Positions 1 through 9,405 of a DNA stretch of 10,745 nucleotides are shown here, one piece after another (positions within the stretch are counted from its first letter, which is position 1; the number at the start of each line of letters is the position of its first letter). The notes beneath the pieces were generated by a model, which saw nothing but the letters and a program-made list of their open reading frames with translations, searched no databases and was not told the origin of the DNA. The stretch lies in NCBI GenBank assembly GCA_020426065.1, contig JAGQQT010000101.1:1-10745 (forward strand), given 5' to 3'. The translations under genes and the position numbers were made by a program. This DNA is from Planctomycetaceae bacterium. Lineage in GTDB: Bacteria > Planctomycetota > Planctomycetia > Planctomycetales > Planctomycetaceae.

Positions 1-202
1 CGACATCATTTGTTGCTCTCACTGCCCCAGGATCAACTTGGGCAACCCAGATCCGCACTGCATTCCCTCCGACAATTGCATAGGGAATTTGAGCAGACTC
101 CAGAATCGAGACCGTTTTTCTCAGTCGCTCTTCGACTCGTTCCATGGAGTTTCCAATCCTGTTCCAAAGTTGATCTCCAACGATAGTGAGATGTCTTGTC
201 AT
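1..202 (-). CDS. Nucleotidyltransferase-like protein, 5' part only (runs off the left edge)
   Basis: This reading frame starts at base 202 on the minus strand and stays open for 67 codons to the window edge, so only the N-terminus is visible. Residues 21-38 look like an amphipathic helix (ERVEERLRKTVSILESAQ). They are followed by IPYAIVGGNAVRIWVAQ, then AVRATNDVD-like residues at the edge (the last codon is cut). A helix, then a GG-containing strand with an aromatic after a small-residue helix, then R-x-T-x-D-[VI]-D, is the pattern of minimal nucleotidyltransferases of the DNA polymerase beta superfamily; the closing D-x-D would be the metal-binding pair. A GGAG lies about 8 bases before the start. 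An internal Met at residue 20 (base 145) is an equally good start, because relatives often begin just before the ERV-type helix. The substrate cannot be predicted. It lies 125 bases downstream of the toroid-protein gene on the same strand and may have its own promoter. Confidence 0.7.
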   Translation of the reverse strand, partial: MTRHLTIVGDQLWNRIGNSMERVEERLRKTVSILESAQIPYAIVGGNAVRIWVAQVDPGAVRATNDV

Positions 203-246
203 AGATGGCACTCCAGCAGTGAGTTTAGAGACTCGATGCTAGCATA

Positions 247-276
247 ATTATTGCGACACTGCACGTTGCGAGGCAA
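247..276 (-). promoter_or_regulatory. Possible promoter for the nucleotidyltransferase-like gene
   Basis: On the minus strand TTGCCT (276-271) and AATAAT (252-247) are separated by 18 bases and lie about 45 bases before the start codon at 202. The match to a sigma-70-type promoter is only partial, and a second -10-like TATGCT overlaps slightly downstream without a good -35. This is a weak call made by eye. Confidence 0.2.
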
Positions 277-327
277 GAATCTATCAGCCATCTCATCAGT
301 CAATGGCCACACCGAAAGCCTCAATAC

Positions 328-2553
328 TTACTCATTGATCCGGTAGAGCGGAAGGAAGCGGTAGTAGACTTCCAGCGAGAGGGTCGCGAGTGTGGTGGAA
401 TAAAGTCGGCCACCAAATCCGCCCCAGGGGCCATCCGGATCCCAGGTACCGGCCAGCTCACCATTTTTGCGCTGCTTGCCGACCAGCAGTTCACGCACCT
501 GGGCGTTCCACTGCTCCCATTCTGGTCCCCCATGCTGGTACATTGCCAGTGTGCCGTAGTACCAGTAATACATGTTGGGGTCGGACAGTCTGGGGAAGTT
601 CTTCTGATCCAGCAGATAGGCCACCGCTTCTTTACTGGCCGGATTTCCCCGTTGTAAACCAAGGATCTGCTTACAGAAGAGTGCTTCGGCAGTCATCGAG
701 GGAGTTACCTCCGCTCCATAATCCGGATGATAGGCTGCCAGCCCCTTGCGATCACCCAGGCTGCGATCCTGCAGGAACTTCACCATGAGTGTGCGGGATT
801 CCTCAGGGACGGATACGCCAGCGATCTCCGCACTTTTCAGTGCCATCATCTGCCAGCCGAACATGCTCATATCACCACTCCAGCCGGGAAGATATCGCCA
901 GCCTCCATCATCTTTATTCTGCATCGCGACGGTAAACTGCACCCCTTTCCCGACAGCAGTTGCCAGTCGATCGCTTGCTTTCCGCTCACTCTGCATCCCG
1001 TAGGATTCAGCGAGTGCGTAGGTTGTCATGGCATGACAATACATCCCTGCGTAGCGAGTCGCCTCACCTCCGAGGTAACCATCATCACGCTGCTGGTCAA
1101 TGAGCCAGTTAATCGCTTTACCAACCGTGGCTGCGTACTTCCCTTCCTCCTGGGTATAGCCTGCTCCCAGAAACGCCAGAATGGTCAGAGCGGTCAGACC
1201 AGTATCAGATTGAATTCCAGCCCGTTGTCGATTCACACCGGTCTCATCAATTTCTACCTGGCCAGCTCCATGCTTGGAGGCATCCCAGAAACCGGCCTCT
1301 TCCTGCGAGGCAGCCAGCCAGGACAATGCCCGTTCCACGGCTTCTTCCGACGCATCGGTTCCCCCAAATCGGCGAGCGATATCCCGGCGGCGTTCCAGAT
1401 CCCGCAGCCGATACGTCGCAGGAATTTCGGCAGACTGATCACGTCGAACCGCATCAAAATTCGGCTGGGGCAGATTGGACAGTTGCGGAATTTCATCCCG
1501 GGCAATCGCCAGAGGTTGAGCGGGCATAAAAGTGGGATCGATCGTGGCATCCGGTAGAGGGCCAACTGTTCGTGCCAACTGTGGAGTATCATTGGGACGA
1601 TTCTCACCGTTGCGATCTGACCGGGTGATCATCCGATTCTCAGTTGGACTGGCCTGAGATGGCCCCTCTGGATTCGGAGTCATTTCTCCTGTCACCTGAA
1701 GATCTGGTGTGGCCTCTTCGGGTGCAGGACGACGCTCGATCATTTCGGCAATCTCCCCTTTGTTGGGAATTTCCGGCTGAGGCCCCCGCTCCGATTCCGG
1801 AGATTTCAACTGCTTCTGATCCACAAAGGTCGTGCTGATTTTGTCTGCACCACCCTGATTGGGACGTTGAACATCCTCCGCATCGGCAATGCTGCGGGGC
1901 AGCATGCTGCGAGTCGGCTCGACATTGTCCGTCCCCTGCGGGGCAGGCTTTGGCAGCGGTGGCGTTTCAGGAGACTCAATCTGGGGAATTGCTGCTCGCT
2001 CCCGTTCCATCGGCGCAGGAGCATTCATGGCAATCTCAGGTTGTTCCTGATTGGAGCTTTGAGTCTTGGCCATCTCGGGCAAGTCTGGAGTCAGTTCAAC
2101 CGGTTCGCTGGGATCCCGCTCCGGCAACGAGGACGTGGTCATGTTGAACTGTTCCCGCTCCATGCGGTGAACCTGCTCAGTCTGTGTGAGGGGAACCGAC
2201 TCCCAGATGGGCGTATTCCCAGCCAGATCTGTCCGGGTTTGACGGACTCCCGGCATGATCACTTCCTGAATCTGGATCGGTTCCAGATCCCGAACCACCT
2301 TTTCCTTGACCGGTTCCGGGGCCAGCACAATCACGCCCGCTCCGGAGCACAGGTGAATCATCACCGAAAACAGGAGCGATTTGGAGGACGCATGATGATC
2401 ACCCCAGCGGGTTACCAGCATGGTCACCAGGTGCACCGTCGCAAACATGAAACTGAGAACCAGACCTCCCCAGGTCCATTGCTCGACCAGATCGGGAGAA
2501 GTTCCCAGAGCGTTGGCAACAGTCAGATAAAACTGCTGCATGGTTGCATTCAT
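328..2553 (-). CDS. Membrane-anchored alpha/alpha-toroid (prenyltransferase/squalene-oxidase repeat) protein with TonB-like N-terminus
   Basis: A 741-residue protein in three parts. Residues 28-47 and 58-78 are two hydrophobic helices joined by a short basic/His loop (RWGDHHASSK), so the positive-inside rule puts the rest of the chain in the periplasm. The second helix contains S63-V-M-I-H67, matching the SxxxH pattern of the TonB membrane anchor. Residues about 80-385 are a low-complexity linker rich in Pro, Glu, Gln, Thr and Asn. Residues about 400-735 carry helical repeats with Q/G/W signatures (ALSWLAASQEEAGFWDA, INWLIDQQRDDGYLGG, VAMQNKDDGGWRY) and end in GTWDPDGPWGGFGGRLYST; this is the toroid fold of squalene cyclases and protein prenyltransferases. 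I see no cyclase DxDD motif and no clear prenyltransferase zinc ligands, so a structural or binding role is likelier than catalysis. The start is fixed by a strong AGGAGG 7 bases upstream and an ATGA overlap with exbD. The family is common in planctomycetes; its function is unknown. Confidence 0.88.
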   Translation of the reverse strand: MNATMQQFYLTVANALGTSPDLVEQWTWGGLVLSFMFATVHLVTMLVTRWGDHHASSKSLLFSVMIHLCSGAGVIVLAPEPVKEKVVRDLEPIQIQEVIMPGVRQTRTDLAGNTPIWESVPLTQTEQVHRMEREQFNMTTSSLPERDPSEPVELTPDLPEMAKTQSSNQEQPEIAMNAPAPMERERAAIPQIESPETPPLPKPAPQGTDNVEPTRSMLPRSIADAEDVQRPNQGGADKISTTFVDQKQLKSPESERGPQPEIPNKGEIAEMIERRPAPEEATPDLQVTGEMTPNPEGPSQASPTENRMITRSDRNGENRPNDTPQLARTVGPLPDATIDPTFMPAQPLAIARDEIPQLSNLPQPNFDAVRRDQSAEIPATYRLRDLERRRDIARRFGGTDASEEAVERALSWLAASQEEAGFWDASKHGAGQVEIDETGVNRQRAGIQSDTGLTALTILAFLGAGYTQEEGKYAATVGKAINWLIDQQRDDGYLGGEATRYAGMYCHAMTTYALAESYGMQSERKASDRLATAVGKGVQFTVAMQNKDDGGWRYLPGWSGDMSMFGWQMMALKSAEIAGVSVPEESRTLMVKFLQDRSLGDRKGLAAYHPDYGAEVTPSMTAEALFCKQILGLQRGNPASKEAVAYLLDQKNFPRLSDPNMYYWYYGTLAMYQHGGPEWEQWNAQVRELLVGKQRKNGELAGTWDPDGPWGGFGGRLYSTTLATLSLEVYYRFLPLYRINE

Positions 2554-2972
2554 GGAGAATCCTCCTGAGCAACCCGATTCGCCAGGGACAGGTTCGTCAC
2601 TCCAACACGGTGGCAGACTGCCAGCACATCCATAATACTCTGATATCGCCCTTCCGCATCCCCTCGAACAACCACGGCCTGCTCTGCATAACGGGCTTTG
2701 GCCACTTTCAACTCGACTTCAAGTTCCTGCAGAGTAATCAACTGATCTCCCAGGAACATCTCGCCGGTTTTGGCAATGCTGACAATCAGTTCGTCAGGCA
2801 GTTCCGTGAGCGGAAGGGCATCTGCGACGGTAGGAAGTTCAATCTCAAATTGACGCTCTGCATCCGAGAATTTCGTGCCGACCATGAAGAAGATGATCAA
2901 CAACAACACGATGTCGATCATCGGTGTGAGGTTGAGGACTGGTTCTTCGACTTCTTCGGTCTTCAGTGGCAT
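2550..2972 (-). CDS. exbD: ExbD/TolR-family biopolymer transport protein
   Basis: A 140-residue protein of normal length for ExbD/TolR. The short N-terminus is cytoplasmic. One transmembrane helix spans residues about 17-34, with the conserved N-L-T-P-M-I-D20 motif: D20 corresponds to the proton-carrying Asp of ExbD (D25 in E. coli) and TolR (D23). The periplasmic part, residues 40-140, includes I-x-I-x-K-x-G-x-x-F-L-G-D strands and V-V-V-R-G-D-A, typical of the ExbD/TolR C-terminal domain. Such proteins couple proton flow through an ExbB/TolQ ring to a TonB/TolA-type partner. No ExbB/MotA/TolQ gene is next to it, so the channel partner must be encoded elsewhere. The stop overlaps the start of the downstream toroid-protein gene (ATGA), indicating one operon. 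No convincing Shine-Dalgarno precedes the start. ExbD and TolR cannot be told apart here. Confidence 0.93.
   Translation of the reverse strand: MPLKTEEVEEPVLNLTPMIDIVLLLIIFFMVGTKFSDAERQFEIELPTVADALPLTELPDELIVSIAKTGEMFLGDQLITLQELEVELKVAKARYAEQAVVVRGDAEGRYQSIMDVLAVCHRVGVTNLSLANRVAQEDSP
2561..2566 (-). promoter_or_regulatory. Strong Shine-Dalgarno AGGAGG inside the end of exbD
   Basis: AGGAGG on the minus strand sits 7 bases before the ATG at 2553 and lies within the last codons of exbD (the Q-E-D-S-P end). Together with the ATGA stop/start overlap it indicates coupled translation of ExbD and the toroid protein. It is the clearest ribosome site in the window and settles the start of the 741-residue protein. 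Confidence 0.8.
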
Positions 2973-3399
2973 GGCAAGTCAACTCACAGCATGCCAATCA
3001 GGACTGCAGGTCCCAGGAAGTTGGCATCCAATGATCAGTAGTATCGGAATCAGTGGATCTGCGGTCGCGACATTCGCAAAATCCTCACCCAACTAGTATA
3101 TCGTCGTCAGGTCTAAAATATGCAGGATTCCTGCCATTTCTCAGGGGAACTCCTCAGAGGGTTTTCCTGCAGAATTTCCGATTACGAAAAATAGGAAGAC
3201 AAGGGAAATAAGAGCCCTGGCCACCAGCTCTGTACTCATGTTCATTTCCAGGATTCCACCGCAACTGATATTCTGCCGATTTGCCTGAGATTCTCCGAAC
3301 ATCTTTCTTCTGTCGGCGTCAAGAAACCTGCCCCAAAGTCGGAAGAGTGCCAATTCGAATCTTTTCTCACTCTCTGTTCATACCCGCAGGTAACCATTG
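2973..3399. other. Divergent intergenic region between exbD and the MATE gene
   Basis: This 427-base stretch has no confident gene and should hold promoters for both directions. On the minus strand TATACT (3100-3095) is a fair -10 box for the exbD operon, giving a leader of about 120 bases, but no good -35 is seen. A 34-codon minus-strand frame (3245-3141) could encode a small one-helix membrane peptide (MNMSTELVARALISLVFLFF, then a short charged tail), with GGTGGA about 9 bases before its ATG. I do not call it a gene without conservation data. No terminator, operator or repeat stands out. Confidence 0.4.
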
Positions 3400-4827
3400 A
3401 TGACTGATGACTCTGAGCAGGATGCTGCGAGCCCAACCTGGTGGAACCGGACTGCTGGAGGCAGAGAAGTCCTTTGGTTGTCCCTGCCACTTGTTATCTC
3501 TTCCCTTTCCTGGACAGTGATGACATTTATCGATCGCGTGTTCCTGAAATGGGAATCGGGCGAGGCGATGGCGGCGGCATTTTCTTCTTCCATGCTCTGG
3601 TTCACGCTGCTCTGCATGCCGCTCGGAACCTGCATGTATTGTGCCACATTTGTCTCACAATATTTTGGCAATCATCAGCCACAGCGAATTGGGCCGGCCG
3701 TCTGGCAGGGTGTCTGGCTGTCGATCTGTTTCAGTCCGCTTTTGCTGGCTGCCATCCCATTTGCGCCGCTGCTGTTTTCGTTTGCCCAGCATCCCGAAAC
3801 AGTCACTCAGCTGGAAATCATTTACTTCCAGATTCTCTGCTGTGGGGCGCCAGCCATGCTGATTGCCCAGGCCTTCTGTTCTTTTTATGCAGGACAGGGG
3901 CAGACTCGCATCATGATGTGTGTTGATAGCCTGGTGGCGATCGTCAACCTGGTTCTGGATTACCTGTGGATCTTCGGTAAAGCAGGATTTCCTGCGATGG
4001 GTATCGCAGGGGCCGGTTATGCGACCGTTGTTGCCCTCTGGCTGAAAGCCCTGATCTATGCCCTGCTCGTGCTGCAACGCCATCATCGTGTGAAATTCAG
4101 CACGGGGAACTGGAAGCTGGATCCGAGCCTGCTGCGTCGTCTGCTTTATTACGGAGCCCCAAGTGGATTTCAGTTTTTGATTGATGTGCTCGGCTTTACC
4201 GTATTTGTCGTGCTGGTCGGTCGACTGGGAGCCATTGAAGCGGAAGCATCCAGCATGGCATTCAGTATCAGCACACTCTCGTTCATGCCGATCTGGGGAT
4301 TCTCTCAGGCAGCAGCCATTCTGGTGGGACAGTATCTGGGAGAGAATCGGGATGATCTAGCTGCCCGGGGAACCTGGACGTCGTTGCAGATTGCACTGAC
4401 CTACATGACCGTCATTTCTGTATTGTACCTGACAGTGCCGCAACTGTTTTTGAAGCCTTTTTTCCTGGACACACCTGAGGGGCAGAACTACGAGATCTGG
4501 ATCATGTCACTCACTTTGCTCCGTTTTGTGGCCGCCTACAATATGCTCGATGCCACGATGATGATTTTTGTGAATGCCATTAAAGGAGCGGGAGATACGC
4601 CGTTCGTTCTGAAAGTGAGCGGAGTGATGGCCAGCCTGATGATGCTGGGAAGCTGGCTGGTAGTCGAGAAATTTCACGGCGGGATTTACAGCTGCTGGGC
4701 ATTGCTGACCTCCTGGGTCTGGTCAGTCGGTGTGATCTATGCATTTCGTTTTCTGGGGGGAAAATGGCGCACGATGCGTGTGATCGAACAACAACCCGTC
4801 AACGCTGAATCCGGCCAGGAATCGTGA
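3400..4827 (+). CDS. MATE family multidrug/toxin efflux transporter
   Basis: A 475-residue polytopic membrane protein of the usual MATE length, with about twelve hydrophobic segments. The two pseudo-symmetric halves are visible: FIDRVFLKW at 43-51 and VSQYFG at 85-90 in the first half, and FSISTLSFMPIWGFSQAAAI (288-307) followed by VGQYLGENRDDLAARG (309-324) in the second. D45 in helix 1 sits where NorM-type proteins carry an ion-coupling Asp. Members export organic cations or other toxic compounds by Na+ or H+ antiport across the inner membrane; the substrate here cannot be told. I chose the ATG at 3400, directly after an in-frame TTG at 3397; only a weak AGG lies upstream. It is divergent from exbD. 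The next plus-strand gene begins 108 bases later, so shared transcription with it is possible but unproven. Confidence 0.93.
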   Translation: MTDDSEQDAASPTWWNRTAGGREVLWLSLPLVISSLSWTVMTFIDRVFLKWESGEAMAAAFSSSMLWFTLLCMPLGTCMYCATFVSQYFGNHQPQRIGPAVWQGVWLSICFSPLLLAAIPFAPLLFSFAQHPETVTQLEIIYFQILCCGAPAMLIAQAFCSFYAGQGQTRIMMCVDSLVAIVNLVLDYLWIFGKAGFPAMGIAGAGYATVVALWLKALIYALLVLQRHHRVKFSTGNWKLDPSLLRRLLYYGAPSGFQFLIDVLGFTVFVVLVGRLGAIEAEASSMAFSISTLSFMPIWGFSQAAAILVGQYLGENRDDLAARGTWTSLQIALTYMTVISVLYLTVPQLFLKPFFLDTPEGQNYEIWIMSLTLLRFVAAYNMLDATMMIFVNAIKGAGDTPFVLKVSGVMASLMMLGSWLVVEKFHGGIYSCWALLTSWVWSVGVIYAFRFLGGKWRTMRVIEQQPVNAESGQES

Positions 4828-4935
4828 AGGAGAGCTGGCCAGCAGCCATTGACGCTCATCAAGTTCTGTTGAATACTGTGGTCCAGATGAAACTGCTCCT
4901 TATGCCTTCTTTTCCGTCGCGGGCGATCGCCAGAG

Positions 4936-5616
4936 ATGACCATGCAAGATCCCAAATATCAGAGCGGCAATCCCAAAACACCGGATCAGATTCCCGAGGG
5001 GATCATCATCAGCTCAGATACCTTTCGTGAGGAAAGAATTCCTCCCGGCCAGTCCCGGACACGAAAATGGCCCGTACTCCAGGCAGGCTCCGTGCCGCAT
5101 GTTTCCCAGGAAGACTGGTCACTGACGGTTGGCGGACTTGTGGACCGTCCACAAAAATGGACCTGGGACGAATTCCAGCAACTGCCGCGAGTCAAAGTGT
5201 TTTCAGATTTTCACTGCGTGACAAAATGGTCCCGGCTCGACAACCTGTGGGAAGGTGTCGCCACCAGAACCATTGCGGAGCTGGTGGGCGTACAACCCTC
5301 TGCCCGCTTTGTCATTGCGGAGGGATACGATCGTGGCTGGACCACAAATCTGCCCCTGGATCGTTTTCTCTCAGAAGATGCCCTGCTCTGCGATCTGCAT
5401 GATGGAGAATTCCTTTCTGATGATCACGGCGGCCCCGTCCGTTTGATCGTGCCGCTGCTTTATGCCTGGAAGAGTGCGAAGTGGCTCAAGTCAATTACTT
5501 TTGTGGCTGAAGATCAGCCGGGTTACTGGGAACAGGGCGGATACCACAACGAAGGTGATCCCTGGCTCGAACAACGGTTCGGCTCAGACCAGATTCCTCC
5601 GGGATATTACGACTGA
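4936..5616 (+). CDS. Sulfite oxidase-like molybdopterin-dependent oxidoreductase, cytoplasmic
   Basis: A 226-residue protein made essentially of one sulfite-oxidase-type molybdopterin-binding domain. SDFHCVTKWSRLDNLWEGV (residues 90-108) contains Cys94, the expected molybdenum ligand. HGGPVRLIVPLLYAWKSAKW (164-183) and PGYWEQGGYHNEGDPWLEQR (195-214) are conserved blocks of the soluble sulfite-oxidase-like group (COG2041, YuiH-like). It has no Tat or Sec signal, no heme domain and no dimerisation domain, unlike periplasmic MsrP or true sulfite oxidases, so it probably acts in the cytoplasm on an unknown substrate. Two in-frame ATGs (4936 and 4942) are available; I took the first. Neither has a clear Shine-Dalgarno. 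The stop is two bases before the mutY start, suggesting co-transcription. Confidence 0.9.
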   Translation: MTMQDPKYQSGNPKTPDQIPEGIIISSDTFREERIPPGQSRTRKWPVLQAGSVPHVSQEDWSLTVGGLVDRPQKWTWDEFQQLPRVKVFSDFHCVTKWSRLDNLWEGVATRTIAELVGVQPSARFVIAEGYDRGWTTNLPLDRFLSEDALLCDLHDGEFLSDDHGGPVRLIVPLLYAWKSAKWLKSITFVAEDQPGYWEQGGYHNEGDPWLEQRFGSDQIPPGYYD

Positions 5617-5618
5617 CC

Positions 5619-6773
5619 ATGGCCGGTTCCGAGTTTTCTTATCCTCTCGAAAACCCACGTCGCCGCAGCCCTTTCCGCAAAAGACTGCTGGACTGGTATG
5701 CCCGGCATCGTCGGAATTTACCCTGGAGAAATACGCACGATCCTTACCGGATCTGGCTCAGCGAAATCATGCTGCAGCAAACAACCGTTGCGGCGGTCAT
5801 CCCTTACTTCGATCGATTCCTGGAACGCTTCCCCACCGTGAACGAGCTGGCGGCCGCTCCGGAAGCAGAGGTGCTGCGGCTGTGGGAAGGACTGGGTTAC
5901 TATTCCCGAGCGAGAAATATTCACAAAGCAGCCAAAATCATCGCCTCTGAACGGGCTGGAAATTTTCCGTCTTCTGCAACCGAACTGCAGAAACTCCCAG
6001 GCATTGGACGTTACACTGCCGGTGCCATCGCTTCATTTGCCTTTGATGAACCCGCTCCCATTGTAGAAGCGAACACGCAACGATTGTACGCCAGACTGAT
6101 GAACTGGGAGGAGCCACTCACCACACGCAGCAGTCAACTCCAGTTGTGGTCTTTTGCCGAATCCCTGGTGACTGAGCAGGGGACGGGTGAGCTCAATCAG
6201 GCATTCATGGAATTGGGAAGCCAGGTCTGCAAACCTGTTGAGCCCGGTTGTCATACATGCCCGGTTGCCGACTACTGTGCGGCCAATATGAAAGGAACCA
6301 TAAACCGCATCCCCGCTCCCAAAATCCGTCTCGAGATGACTCCTGTCACTCATATCTGTGTGGCGATCAGAATGAAAAACTCCTTTCTGCTGCATCAGTA
6401 TCAGCCCGGCGAACGCTGGGCCGGTTTGTGGGATTTCGTTCGCTGGGAGCAGAATGATTTCGAACTGCCTCAGGTCAAAAAGACATCCAGAAACCATTCA
6501 CATGAGTTATTTCCAGAATCAGACAGACTGGCTCCGCAATACCGAATTCTGGAGCGGGAACTGGATACTCGATTTGGATTCCACTGCAAAATCCGTGAGC
6601 GAACCTGGAGCACAAAGCACACCGTAACTCGGTATCAGATTCAGCTCCATTGCTTTCTGGCAGAATGGAAACGGGGCAAACCCGCCAGCCTGGATACCTC
6701 CGCCCTCTGGGTGCCGGAACAGCATTTGAATGACTATCCGCTCTCCGTCACCGCGCGAAAGTTTGCAACTCAC

Positions 6774-6785
<12 letters not shown>
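5619..6785 (+). CDS. mutY: A/G-specific adenine DNA glycosylase MutY, with unusual active-site residues
   Basis: A 388-residue MutY-type protein of base excision repair, which removes adenine mispaired with guanine or 8-oxoguanine. The N-terminal HhH-GPD domain shows LSEIMLQQTTVAAVIPYF (47-64) with catalytic Glu49, WEGLGYYSRARN (89-100), and the helix-hairpin-helix LPGIGRYTAG (126-135) with Tyr132. A complete [4Fe-4S] ligand set follows: C204-x6-C211-x2-C214-x5-C220. Residues about 240-388 form the C-terminal NUDIX-like domain (THICVAIRMKNSFLLHQYQP, then WAGLWDF). Two departures stand out. The catalytic Asp of the P-I-x-D-G-N-x-x-R motif is Glu150 (PIVEANTQRL), and the C-terminal Phe-Ser-His loop that reads 8-oxoguanine is replaced by Val-Thr-Arg (KHTVTRYQI). 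The overall family match is strong; activity is inferred. The start follows the previous stop by two bases. The 3' end overlaps the convergent Rieske gene by 12 bases. Confidence 0.93.
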
Positions 6786-7145
<360 letters not shown>

Positions 7146-7149
7146 CAGT

Positions 7150-9189
<2,040 letters not shown>

Positions 9190-9391
9190 TCATCTGGAAA
9201 ACGGCACGGATAACTTCAGCAAACTTTACCGTGCTGCACATCGAACATCCAGACAGGCGTACCCCTGCCGGTCGCTCTTCTTTTCCAGGTCATCCAAAGT
9301 CAGAATGCATTGAGATCTCTCATTGCGGAGACTGGCGATCGTCCACGGGATGCGACATACTGGTTGAATATCTGCTCAACACTTTCAATTC

Positions 9392-9398
9392 AAAGGGG
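9392..9398 (+). promoter_or_regulatory. Shine-Dalgarno AAAGGGG deciding a GTG start
   Basis: AAAGGGG ends 7 bases before the GTG at 9406 and 16 bases before the ATG at 9415. The spacing favours the GTG start and argues against the far-upstream ATG at 9310, which would place extra residues ahead of the signal peptide. Confidence 0.6.
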
Positions 9399-9405
9399 AA
9401 ATGCC

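Noticed and set aside
38..247. 69-codon plus-strand frame at the left edge
   Set aside because: The minus strand of the same bases gives a recognisable nucleotidyltransferase N-terminus; this frame has no features.
727..1557. 276-codon plus-strand frame opposite the toroid domain
   Set aside because: Antisense to a clear repeat domain, no family features and no plausible ribosome site.
1867..2568. 233-codon plus-strand frame opposite the linker and N-terminus of the toroid protein
   Set aside because: It lies wholly antisense to well-supported genes, is low-complexity His/Arg/Leu-rich and shows no recognisable domain; it is a shadow of biased codons.
4828..4935. Palindromes GCTGGCCAGC and GGCGATCGCC between the MATE and oxidoreductase genes
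   Set aside because: Short, separate 10-base palindromes with no loop for a hairpin and no T-run; no basis to call a terminator or operator.
9310..9405. Upstream ATG extension of the DUF3500 protein
   Set aside because: It would put 32 extra residues before a normal signal peptide, and the AAAGGGG site is correctly spaced for the GTG at 9406.
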